Assembly (NCBI GenBank): GCA_001599755.1
Contig: BCHX01000006.1
Coordinates: 3,521,336-3,585,335, forward strand
From: Gliomastix tumulicola
Taxonomy: Eukaryota > Ascomycota > Sordariomycetes > Hypocreales > Bionectriaceae
Reading direction: 5' to 3'
DNA: 64,000 nucleotides
Positions 11,863 to 22,165 of this stretch are shown here, piece after piece (the first letter of the stretch is position 1; each line of letters starts with the position of its first letter). The notes under the pieces are model-generated. The model was not told where the DNA came from and made no database searches. It was given only the letters and a program-made list of their open reading frames with translations. Made by a program: the position numbers and the translations under genes.

Positions 11863-12398
11863 ATGCCCGCCAACTCCCTCGCTCTCGCCATCCTGACCCC
11901 TCGGCTTTTCCATGGAGCTGCCGCTATCCCGCCACCCGAGTTGAACAACGACGATGAAATCATCTTCCTCTCCCCGGGCTACCTAGTCCCGGCCAGCATT
12001 CCCGTCGAAGACTACGACGTCGATTCCCCCTTCAGAACCTGACCAGACTCGTCACCACGGCGTCCAACGGGACGGACCGACGTCGACGTCGACTTCCCCG
12101 AGGATGACTTCGCAGAGGACGCCTCCGAATTCAGCACCCCCTCGCCTCTCCTCGAGCCCATGCAGAGCGGCACCGACATCTTCATCAGCAGAACGCAGAA
12201 AGAGTATGGCTGCGGAGGCAGCATCGCCTCCATCCGCTCCTTCCTCTCGCTGTTCTGCGGGCGATGGAGTCGGTTGTGTCTAGGTATGTCGACGCCTCAG
12301 GTTCGCATCAAGACCCTTTCCTACCTCACTAAATGAACCAGTTCCACAGTCCAGGAGAAGGATCAGGGACAGCTCGAGACGGCACGGTATCTAGATGA
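11863..12398 (+). pseudogene. Candidate small gene interrupted by one in-frame stop
   Basis: From ATG 11863 the frame reads 59 codons, beginning MPANSLALAILTPRLFHG and becoming acidic (NNDDEIIF), then meets a single TGA at 12040-12042. The same frame continues open for about 80 codons through FPEDDFAEDASEFSTP and a Cys-containing stretch. At about 12281 a GTATGT donor and a downstream CCAG acceptor would splice in phase to a basic tail ending at a TAG near 12398. A continuous protein would be roughly 155 residues, acidic then basic. The isolated stop could be a true disabling mutation, a sequencing error, or a mark of an unrecognised intron. The family is not recognised. Downstream-only translation could start at a Met near 12160. 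Confidence 0.3.
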
Positions 12399-12609
12399 AT
12401 AAAGACAAGATAGCTAAGGTAGATAGTATATCCAACTATGACGGTCTCTTCACAGTCGTTTACATATAAACCTGCTCTTAAACAGTTACAGGAAGCAAAT
12501 CACTCATGCAAAGTAGGCCAAGTTTAAAATATTCTTAAATTCAGGACATGGAAGCTACCAGACGCTTCTCCCCTGTACCAGCCATCACACAGCAACCACA
12601 AGGCGACAC

Positions 12610-13917
12610 CTACTCAAGACCAAGCTCGACAGCAGCGAGCAGGAACTCCATAAAGCCGGCACCGACAGCCTTGATGTTGGAGTTGAACTGGGCAACGGTA
12701 GGGTAGAACGGGCACGAGAGGCCGCTGCCGAAGCCGAACTCGACGGTGTACCCGTGGACGAGGTTGAGCGAAGGGTTGGCAAAGTGGCGCGAGTAGGCGT
12801 AGTCGTCGCTGGCACCGGACGTGGGGTACAGATCCGCGGCAGGGATGGCCGAGTAGGAGCGGCCGCCACCGGCAGTCAGGCCGGCGGCGACGCGGCGGGC
12901 GGCGGCGACGTTGGTGTTGAACTCGTCGGTGGGCGTGTACTCGCCGTAGCCGCGGCCGGAGCCCGGGGTGTCGGACAGGATGCCGCGGACGCTGTCGTAG
13001 GACGAGTTGCGGAAGTTCATGTAGCTGAAGCGGGACTGGTTCTCGTCGCTGCCCCAGCTGTAGAGGATGTCGCCGGTGTACGAGTGCAGGTCGATGAACC
13101 AGCGGACCTTGGAGTAGGTGTCGAAGATGTACTTGATGTCCTTGGTCTCGGGCTCGGAGAAGGCGGCCGTGCCGTGGTAGACCTCGGACGAGGGGCTGGA
13201 GGACGCGACGTCGCCGCGCACGCTGCTCGCCCACTTGCTGAGGTCCCAGACGAAGTCGAAGTTGCGGTTCAGGTCGACGCCCGTGGCCGCACCGGAACCA
13301 CCGGCGGGGTTGCGGTTCTTGCGCCAGCACGAGTTGGACGACTGGTCGTAGGCGACGCCGTCCGGGTTGCTCAGCGGCACGAAGACGATGCCCGCGGACA
13401 GCGCCGTCTTGACCTGCGCGGCGGTGTAGGTCTTGGAGCCGTACGTCAGGCCGACGTTGTTCTTGTTCGCGTACAGCAGGTCGGAGATGAAGTAGAGGAT
13501 GTTGTCCGCCGACCCGCGCTCGCGGGCGTGGATGTTGCCGTTCAGATAGACGTGGTAGGCGCCGTTGGCCGTGCTGGTGCCGCCGACCTTGGCGCCCTTG
13601 ATCGTCCGGCCCTGGTACGTCTTGTAGGGCGTGTCGAAGACCTCGATGCCGTACGCCGTCTTGAGGCCCTGCAGGGCGCTGTTGATCTCGGTCACGCTGA
13701 GCAGGGAGCTGAAGCTGCTGGACGGCTGGGAGCCGAGGCCCCGGGGAGCAGTCGCGCCGCCATTGAACCTGTCACCAGTACCAATGGGAGTGCCGCTGGA
13801 CTGGCGCTTGTCGTACGGCCTGCGGGCCACGAGCGCGCCGTCACGCTCCTCGGGGAGAAGGCAGCCGGCCGAGAGGGAGGCCAGAGGCAGGAGGCCCAGA
13901 ACGAGTGAGAGCTTCAT
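12610..13917 (-). CDS. Secreted zinc carboxypeptidase, peptidase family M14
   Basis: A single exon of 435 residues. It has a signal peptide of about 18 residues (MKLSLVLGLLPLASLSAG), a short propeptide with a dibasic YDKR at 35-38 that suits kexin-type cleavage, then the M14 catalytic domain. Zinc ligands are His130 and Glu133 in the HARER motif and His278 in IDLHSYTG; the general base is Glu393 in VEFGFG. NPDG (184-187) and VDLNRNF around 214-220 are also standard M14A features. The enzyme removes C-terminal residues from peptides outside the cell; A- or B-type preference cannot be set from motifs alone. The propeptide is shorter than in pancreatic-type enzymes. The start was set at 13917 where the signal peptide begins; a further in-frame ATG at 14049 adds no signal-like sequence. 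Confidence 0.92.
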   Translation of the reverse strand: MKLSLVLGLLPLASLSAGCLLPEERDGALVARRPYDKRQSSGTPIGTGDRFNGGATAPRGLGSQPSSSFSSLLSVTEINSALQGLKTAYGIEVFDTPYKTYQGRTIKGAKVGGTSTANGAYHVYLNGNIHARERGSADNILYFISDLLYANKNNVGLTYGSKTYTAAQVKTALSAGIVFVPLSNPDGVAYDQSSNSCWRKNRNPAGGSGAATGVDLNRNFDFVWDLSKWASSVRGDVASSSPSSEVYHGTAAFSEPETKDIKYIFDTYSKVRWFIDLHSYTGDILYSWGSDENQSRFSYMNFRNSSYDSVRGILSDTPGSGRGYGEYTPTDEFNTNVAAARRVAAGLTAGGGRSYSAIPAADLYPTSGASDDYAYSRHFANPSLNLVHGYTVEFGFGSGLSCPFYPTVAQFNSNIKAVGAGFMEFLLAAVELGLE

Positions 13918-15882
13918 GATGCAGCCGGAGGGTGGTTGATGCCAAGGTGGATGATCGGGCAGTCGTCTACATCGTACATCGTCGCAAAGAAGCGGCACTC
14001 CTCGGTATTTATCTCCTCGCGATACTGCACCGGGAATGGCACGCACCATCAGCTGATAAGAAACGCGATGGCATCACGCCGCGGGCCGCAGATCAACTTC
14101 CCGTTTGGACAGTTACGCATGAACACGGCTACAGCCACATTGGCGACCAGCTGCTCGATTGAGCCGACCTTGTGGCGGAGGACTTCTGAGATGGCTCCCA
14201 GGACCTGCGACTATGGGAGGAGGCGCTGAGCCACAATTCCCCAATGGCGGAGGTAGGTACAGCGAGGACTTTCTAGTGGCAGGGTCCCTAGGTAGTGCAA
14301 GGGGAAGCTCGTCCCCGCGTCGCAGTAGCCGATGCCTGGATAATCCGGCAAACGTACCGTGATAAGGCGGTGCTACAGGCCGCTATCTCCTTCTGTTTTG
14401 GTGAATATCGGCCTGAAGCGTCGGGATCTATCACTGTCTAGAACTCGCCCGTGGAGTCCTGCCAAGGGTAACTGCCGGCTTAACCGATTTTAGCCCTTGC
14501 CCGCGTATATGCACAATGCAGGCACCTTCCTCTTCATTGCTGGTCCCCGATGTCAGCCAGCAAGGAACTAAACATTGGTTCCTGGGTATGCCTTCGGCCA
14601 AGCTCACTTGTCAAGTGCCGGGCCCGTCTGGCGGGAGGACTTCACTTGTAGGCATGTTCGGCACGTCTCTGGACTTTTGTCGATGCATCTCCTGCCCTTC
14701 ATCTGCTAGCGCGGGTATTTTGGAGACGGGCCTGGCCGGTGAAGTCAGATCTGGCCAAGAAATGCCCTGGCAGATTGAGAGCGATGTGTCGGCGATGAAT
14801 CCACATGCAATGGCACTCGTGGGAAAGTCTGGGGAGGGCCGATGTGGTCACTCGACCGTGTGAATCATCCCGTCAAGCCGGGTTCATCGCAAGTGGGAAA
14901 TGGGTAGGTATATACAGATATTACAGACCAGATTCATATACTTGGTAAGACGAAGATCCGACGTAATCGTCCCAGCCTGTTGGGTCCTTGCGCTGCCCAG
15001 CTGATGTCAGATCGTCCCCTCCAGTGCGCCTCACGGTCAGGGCCACTGCCGCCAAAGATGGCCCCGAGACCGGGAGCTCGTGTTCTTTGCCTCCATGAGC
15101 CAGGGCAGGCGGTACAAGTTCCCCCGAGGTCACGCTCAGCTCAGCCCTGTACGACCACACCATGTAAGACTCTGCCAGACCAATGAGGTCGCGTGCGTCT
15201 CGGCATTCGACGCATTTCACGTATCTGACGGCAAGATGAGTCATGCCAGGGTGTACAAGACTTTCAGCACTACAAAATCATTCTCACATTCGACGTGTGT
15301 AGACGACGACGACGATGGTGTATACGCTGATAAGCTGGTATAGCAGCGCACAGGCATAACATCTCTCATATAGGCCTTATTTTAGACCACCACGATCTAA
15401 CTTCTCAGAATTCAGTATGCCTTTCTAGCTCTGATTCTCAGTCTTACCATAATCCGAGTCAGCCATGATGCGAGCTCTCTTGTTGGATACCTATGGTCAT
15501 TTGGAAACTGCGTCGGGGGCCAACAGCAAAGAACGACCATGTGCTCAGCAAATGTAGGCTGGACATGCTGCGCGCGTGAACGTTTCCGTGAGAAAATGGG
15601 CAGACTAATGGAGCCCTGCCTAGCCTACGCCGTCAGGATACGAGAGCCTCGCCGTCTAAGAGATAGCAATTTCCAAGCCTCGTCTGCAGAAGCCAAGGCC
15701 TTATCATCATGACAAGGCTATGTTTCCAGTCAGGTGCATTCATGGGTATCCATTCATATCGCATCGAGGATGCTTTGCCGCTTGAGATGAAGATATAAAT
15801 ATGATGGCTTTGTTCTCTCAATCTTCTGGTTTGGTTCCATGTTGTCCAGACAGTCTCTCCTGTCCTCCTTCTCAGTCCTACG
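13918..15882. other. 2 kb divergent intergenic region between carboxypeptidase and laccase
   Basis: No gene is supported. Frames at 14516-14863 and 14921-15244 lack family features. A TATA-like GATATAAATATG at about 15791-15802 lies upstream of the proposed laccase start, about 85 bp from it. Confidence 0.45.
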
Positions 15883-17881
15883 ATGGGACTTGCTGCGAGC
15901 CACGAGATTCCCCCCTTTCCCAGAGGGGCGAATGCGACCTCCAACCCGAACAGGGTCAACGGCGTGCTGAGCCAGAACCAAACGAACGGGTAAGTTTCCA
16001 CTCATGCTATCAACACTCAGGTCACTTACTCTGCTGAAGAGAATCACTTCTCGGGACGCTGGACTGTCCTACTCTACCCGAATTCCTGACCAACAATCCC
16101 CTGCCTCATGGTCGACCCTGGGGCCATATGGACACCCAGACCAACTACTACAAAGAACACCCAAACACCGGCGTCATACGTGAATACGAGTTCACTCTCA
16201 GTTCCGACATCCTCGCCCCAGACGGATATGAGGTGCCCGTGCTGCTCATCAACGGCAAGTTCCCCGGGTCTACCATCGAGGCAAACTTCGGAGACACCAT
16301 CCAGGTTACCGTACACAACAATGTCAGCACCCCGGAGGAGGGTGTCGCCATGCACTGGCACGGGATGCTTCAGAAAGGCACGCCTTGGGAAGATGGTGCC
16401 CCTGCCATCACTCAGTGTCCCATCCCCACCGGCCAGAGCTTCACCTACCAGTTCATTGCCCAGCCGTACGGCACCAGCTGGTATCACTCCCACTACTCAG
16501 CACAGTACGGGGCAGGTCTGATCGGCCCCATGGTCATTCACGGTCCTCACGACTACCATTACGACATCGATGTCGGACCGATTCTCCTCTCCGACTGGAA
16601 TCACGAGGATTACTACAGCCTTGTCGAGATCACAATGTCCAATGATACCGACAAGGCTCCTGTCAGAGCGGCAAACAACCTCATCAACGGCAAGAACAAC
16701 TTCGACTGCTCCAAATGCAAGGAGCACGACACCACACCCTGCGTCAGCAACGCCGGCCTGTCCAAGTTCCGCTTCACCAAGGGCAAGACGCACCTCCTCC
16801 GCCTCATCAACGCGGGATCCGAGGGTCTCCAGCGCTTCTCCATCGACGAGCACATGATGACTGTCGTCGCGAACGACTTCGTCGACGTGGAGCCCTACGA
16901 TACCAAGGTCGTCACTCTCGGCATCGGGCAGCGTGCCGATGTCCTCGTCACGGCTGACGGCAAGCGAGATTCATACTGGATGCGCAGTAGCGTGTCGAGA
17001 AACATGGCATGTGGCTTGAATGACAACCCTGACGCCCTCGCCGTTATCTACTACGACGACGCGGAGGAATGGCGCGAGCCGTACTCCGAGCCCTGGGACA
17101 TCCCTGAGTCGGGGGAGTGCGAGAATGACCCTCTGGAGCTGACGGTGCCCGTGTGCAAGATGGAACTGCCGGAGCCAGATGTGACGATGGACTTGGTGAT
17201 CACCTGGGGGTTAAACGAGACTAACCACCCCCTGTGGTCCTTCAACAACGTCTCCTTCCGTGGGAATTACAACTGTCCAACTCTCCTCTTGTCTGCCAAC
17301 GGACACACGGACATGTTTGAAGAGGAGTGGAACGTTCTCAATGTTGGTGAGGCCAAGAGCGTGAGGGTGACCGTCAAAAACCACGCAACTATTCAGCTTG
17401 GGTAAGTAGCACCCATCATACCGGCGCCGAGCCGCTCAAATCTGACCTTGGATTTACTTCTAGGCATCCTATGCACTTGCACGGCTACAACATGTACATC
17501 TTGCACGAAGGCCCCGGGCAGGACTGGGACGGCACCATCATTCGCCCGGAGAACCCGCAGCGGCGGGATGTTTTCCAGATCAGGCCTAATGGACACCTGG
17601 TGATGCAGTTCGACGCTGCCGAGAATCCTGGTAAGTTTCCTTGTTCATGGGACTGATTCCTATTCAAAGGTCATTGACTGATCTTCTCCGTCTTCTCAGG
17701 CGTCTGGCCCTTCCATTGCCATATCGCGTGGCACGTCTCTGGTGGATTCTTCGTTCAGTTCCTTGCTAGCCCTGACAAGGTGGCCGAGATGAGCGTGCCG
17801 GAAGTCGTGACAGACACATGCAGGCAGTGGTGGGATTGGACTGGTGCCAATGTGGTTCCTCAGATTGACAGTGGTCTTTAA
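15883..17881 (+). CDS. Laccase (ascomycete multicopper oxidase)
   Basis: Exons 15883-15989, 16040-17401, 17464-17630 and 17700-17881 join in phase to 605 residues. All four copper motifs are present: HWHG, HSHYSAQYG, HPMHLHG and HCHIAWHVSGG; the protein ends in DSGL, the C-terminal plug typical of ascomycete laccases. Ten residues after the motif-4 Cys, the position that sits axial to type 1 copper, is Phe. Laccases oxidise phenols with reduction of O2 to water, in lignocellulose modification, pigment formation or detoxification. The 5' end is uncertain: the frame is closed by TGA at 16035, and the only in-phase upstream exon I can find starts at 15883 and encodes no signal peptide, although it has N-glycosylation sequons. 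An unseen signal-peptide exon may exist. Everything from 16128 on is secure. Confidence 0.88.
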
Positions 17882-18131
17882 TTCTGGTGACCTCAGCATG
17901 CCTTTCTTGGCCACAAGGAGAGGGCGATTTAGATCATTCCGATAGAGAACTTTCCCTCCATGAGAATACTTCATAGATACGTTTGAAGTTGATTTTAGCA
18001 GAGGTCAGAGGTCATACAGCCGTATAAATACAGCGGCAAGAATGTCAATGGAACGATGGGTGAATAATATCGGGTGGAAGAACCATGGCTTTACCAACTT
18101 GGACACCGGTCTCCCATAATTGGGCGAGCAT

Positions 18132-19893
18132 CTAGCTAACGCCCCATGAGCCAGGAACGTTTGACCGAGAGCCCGCATTGTTTCTTGTGCCTGCTTTGTT
18201 CTCCAGCCTTCTCACACGATCCACCAGAAGTCCCATAGACACTGGCCCAACGATCGTACACAGCGTAATTGCCCACGTCACGATGAGGAATATCTCAGAA
18301 GGCTGCTGCTCGGATGGACTGGCTACAGAGGCACGTCTTTCCACCACCGAGCCATGTTGGCTGAAGATCCCGCTCCCTTCAGCAATGGATGAGATGAGAT
18401 ACCCAATCTCGCCGCGGGAAACCATGGCTGAGCCGAGGATAAGGCCTGGATAGAGTGACAGGGGCTTTTCCGACCTTGTCCTCGGTGGCGCTGCACTGGC
18501 CGTCACCGCCGCCCCTTCACGAGCCTGTCGTCTTGGGGCGGGAGGTTGATGCTTACGGGTGATGGCGTTCTTGACGAGGTGAGCGGCAGACTGCAGTCTG
18601 GTGAATGGGTTCGGGATACGGAGGAGCCACAGGCCGCTTGTCAGCTTTCCAATGGTCATGAGAATCGTGTACACGATACCGCGCCAGACAACGGAGCCAC
18701 CAAACGTCTGGGTGATGGGGATGGAGAAGGCAACGGATGCCTGGACCTTTGTCAGCATAAGTATTCAATGGAAGAAAGGCAATTCTTACGAAAAAGAAGG
18801 GCTTGAGGATCCGTTCGAGAGCTGGTTGGTAGTATTTCTCGAATATCTCTGCACCGCCATGGGATGCCCCGTTGACGGTCTCATCAGCAGTATTGCTGGT
18901 CTCTGGTTCAGCAGTGCCCTGAATGGTCCCGCTGCTGCTGATGGCACGCAGACGCATGCCGCCAGAGTCACTCGCAGGAGCTCCGGATGTCTCTTCCCCT
19001 ACATCAGCAGAGGAGCCTATGTGCTCCTGTTTGGGACGCGGATGGGGTGCTTCAGTATCCCACCAACTGATCATGGCGCCGGCAATGTACGCTCCAAGAA
19101 GTCCCGACGTCCCTGCGTACGTCGCACCTGTGACGGTTCCGACGAGAGTGGCAGTATGGATGCTCAGTGCGGTGAGCTCATGCGCTGCTATCCTGCTCAT
19201 CCACGAACCAGGGCGCTGTTCCCTCTCGCTAGCAATCACTCTCGTCGCAGGGAGGACAACGAATCGACACAGCAGAGGTAGCAAGGTCGCGAATGCTAGC
19301 GACACAAAGACGGGCCGGATGACAGTCAGAGCGTCCAGCGATGGAGAGGAACCAAGATTAGATATCACCTGCACCATGATCAGGCCAACGACATCATCCA
19401 TCATGGCGGCTGAGGTGAGGACAACGCCGAGACGTGTAGAGGACAGGCCACTGGTAGCAAGCAGAGTGAATGTCGTACCCAGACTCGTCGAGCACAGCGC
19501 AGCACCGGCGGCAAAAGCCTGCAGGGAGCTGGCTCCAATGAGCGGAGTCAGGACGAAAGACAGGCCCATGGGCACGCCGATGCCAGTGATGGCGACAAGC
19601 GTGGAGAGCAGGAAGTTCGCCTTGAGGGAGGAGAACGACGTCGACAATCCGCCCTCGAAGACCAGGAGGATGAGGCCGATGTAGCCGAGCTGGACGATGA
19701 CATCTTGCGCCTCGGACGTGAGAATCTTGCCGCCCGGAGTGCCCCAGGCGATGCCAATCAGGATCTGGCCGACGAGACCGGAGTACACGGTCTCATTGAG
19801 TACATGATTGATGCCATTGAGAAGGATGACGAAGGAAGACTGCTTGAGAATCGTCTCTATGGAGGGTTCGTGATAGGGAAGCGAGGAAGCCAT
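18132..19893 (-). CDS. Monovalent cation/proton antiporter (Na_H_Exchanger domain)
   Basis: Two exons (19893-18790, 18740-18132) separated by a 49-nt intron give 570 residues. About eleven to twelve transmembrane segments are readable. The transport site shows as MMDDVVGL with Asp166-Asp167, the double-Asp signature of electrogenic CPA2-type exchangers. A cytosolic loop of about 80 residues, rich in Ser, Gly and Thr, follows after residue 285, and a second disordered loop follows the intron. The protein likely exchanges Na+ or K+ for H+ in plasma or internal membranes. It is convergent with the laccase gene and divergent from the ART-like gene. An alternative in-frame ATG at 19923 would add ten residues; the inner start directly precedes the conserved N terminus. 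Confidence 0.9.
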
Positions 19894-20534
19894 CAGTAAT
19901 GCGGTGCCCTTCCGTTGATACATGCCGTCAGGTCAGATGAAAATTCCCGCCCTTGACGATGACTGGCGGATTGGGATTATGTAAGGCAGCTAATCTAAAC
20001 CAGGGCAGGGGAGGCATCACCCGAAGCCTGCAGAGACAAGAGAAAATACAGTCTCGTGGCCCGACAATCCGGACTTCTCTGCTGGGTCACGAACAGGGAA
20101 TCATTCAAGCGACGAATAGGAGTCTCGATATTGATAAAGCTCAGCTCTCAGTCCGGAGGCACAGACGCAGCTCTCGACGATAGTGGACCAAATGGACACG
20201 CATCCCCTGCTCCCACCGGAATTTCAGCTGTCCACACCGGACCATCTAGGCCGTTTTAGTATAAGCAACGACAGCACAACGTCGACGAGAGTCCGTGGTC
20301 CAATCACCAGCGGCCGCCATGACATTGGCCTGCAGGGCAGGACTCGCTAAATGCGGTCTACCACGCACTATGCCTGCATTGCTGATCATGATCGCCTCCA
20401 GCCCCATGGGCTCTCTTATCGACGTCAGCAGGGGCCTGAAGAGCTGAGCAGTTGGCCCCAGACCGCAGTTTCTCTCAAATTCCTCGTCCTTTTTCATTCT
20501 GCCTGTTATGAGCCATTGTTAACATCAAGAAGAC
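19894..20534. other. Divergent intergenic region, antiporter / ART-like gene
   Basis: No exon, RNA or repeat recognised; it probably contains both promoters. Confidence 0.45.
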
Positions 20535-21902
20535 ATGTGGCGTCTGTCCCATATCATCTGCCACTCCCAGCTGTGGTTCAGCGACGGACTGCCTCTCGGA
20601 GCGGAAAGGGGAACAGACAGGGGGGAGTCCTCGCGGCTCATCGTCGACAGCCAGGGATTTCTCGATCTCACGACGACCACGACAGTGGCTGGGTCACCGA
20701 CAGTGGAAGATGAAGAGTCGTTGCACTTGGAGATAATTGCAAATGGAGAGGCACTCTGGGCAAACCGATCCGAGAACACGATTGCCGCCTGCCCTCCACT
20801 CCGAAGCATAGCCGACCCAGTCGAGCTGGCCCTTCGAATAGATGGCAAGGGAAATTTCGAGCTATCCCTCGATATGTCGCCGTTGCTGATTGGTATGATT
20901 CGACACTGAAAATATGCCCTCGTCATGATCTGACCGAACAAACTAGATTGCTATGATACATCAGGGCGTGTTTCGGGCCACTTGGCACCGCTTCCCACCA
21001 TTGATCCCTCAGACATCGAACTCATAGACCGCATGATTGAGGAGGGCATCATCCCTTATCAGAACATCCCTGTCTCACCCGGGAAGCCTATGGCTGAGAT
21101 CACGGCCCTGGGCAAGCGTCTGTACCCCTTCACGCCTCACAGCTTCCAGCTCGCCCTATGCATTTATGACTGGACAACCGCCTCCTTCACACGCCTTGTG
21201 TTGTTGAAGATCTTCGAGTACACGGGCCTTACACCTACGCCACTGCTCCCGTTTGATAGGGACAGTGTCGCGGAGATGATATGGGCAAGCAACTGGCCAC
21301 CATACACGCCTCAGGACGTGGATTACATGCGATCCTTCCTCATGGAACCTGCATCTTCACTGGAGGAGGTACACTCGCAGCTGGATATTGTCGCTGATGA
21401 GTTGCACCAGCTCAGCGATGTCCAGAATAGGATCATGGAGGCAGCGCTGTACTCTCTGCCCCGAACATCAATACTCTCGGCACCAGTGCTTTACAGTGGG
21501 CAGATGGATATCTCACAGCTAGGCCTCGACCACTTCGGCATCGAGTTCCTAGAATGCCCTCTCAACGATGGGCCAGCCAGCCAGACGCTTGTTTCCTCCT
21601 TCAGCGACGCAGTATCAAGCTACATTGCCCCAGGTCGTATCGTCACAACAAAGACAGCATGGAGCTTCACCGACAGACTAGAGGATGCGGTCAGCTACGC
21701 CAACGGTATCCTTCTTGTCCTGCACCCCAGAGATGATGACTCGTGGGTGTGGGACGAACCGACCTTCATCACGCCACTGTCTGATGACCCGGCAAAGAAT
21801 GAATACGTATCGGCGCCAAGGACGAGGTTTTTTGTATCATCCGTCGACGACGCTGATGTACTAGGGAAGGACGTGAAGGTTGTCACACTCCAGCTACAGT
21901 GA
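20535..21902 (+). CDS. Uncharacterised protein with a C-terminal ADP-ribosyltransferase-like fold
   Basis: Two exons (20535-20892, 20947-21902) join in phase to 437 residues. The N-terminal 120 residues form an unknown domain starting MWRLSHIICHSQLWFSDG. The C-terminal part from about residue 295 runs in the order seen in R-S-E type ADP-ribosyltransferases: LYSGQ (301-305) at the place of the usual YRG strand, then TKTAWSFT (354-361) like the STS motif followed by a helix with an Ala-Tyr-Ala core, then a hydrophobic strand, and AKNEYVSAPRTRFFV (402-416), like the Glu-containing end motif before a ..PPGT+F.V strand. The first-motif Arg is not where expected, so activity is doubtful. No signal peptide. 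The gene lies 263 bp before a HET gene on the same strand. The fold assignment is inference from motif order; the gene model itself is good. Confidence 0.6.
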
Positions 21903-22085
21903 GCGTCTGAGTCATAAAAGACGTCAAATTGATATGCGTATCGCCACCGAATGAGCTCATCAGTGCCAGTTGTCAGCTCCCTATTGGCCATGTCAGCCAC
22001 CCACAAGGCAATCCAGTCCGCCCAGCTGACATTGGTAAGGCGTAGAGTACTATATGAAACCATGTAAGGGGCCCAAATTCCGGAA

Positions 22086-22096
22086 TATAATATAAT
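22086..22096 (+). promoter_or_regulatory. TATA-like box of the HET gene
   Basis: TATAATATAAT about 75 bp before ATG 22166. Transcription would probably begin near or after an upstream in-frame ATG at 22115, which favours 22166 as start. Confidence 0.4.
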
Positions 22097-22165
22097 ACAG
22101 CACCTTCCTCCTCGATGCAGCGTGCTTCCGCAAACGCCAATCCCACTCATATCAAGTCTTCTATC

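Noticed and set aside
12754..13908. 384-codon plus-strand frame opposite the carboxypeptidase
   Set aside because: Antisense shadow with Val/Gly/Arg/Asp-biased composition; the minus-strand frame contains the full M14 motif set.
17464..17490. Tyr in place of His in the laccase HLHGH motif (HLHGY)
   Set aside because: The last His of that motif is not a copper ligand, so the change is not by itself evidence of lost activity.
18601..19281. Plus-strand frames opposite the antiporter
   Set aside because: Shadows of a transporter gene with clear transmembrane segments and the double-Asp motif on the other strand.
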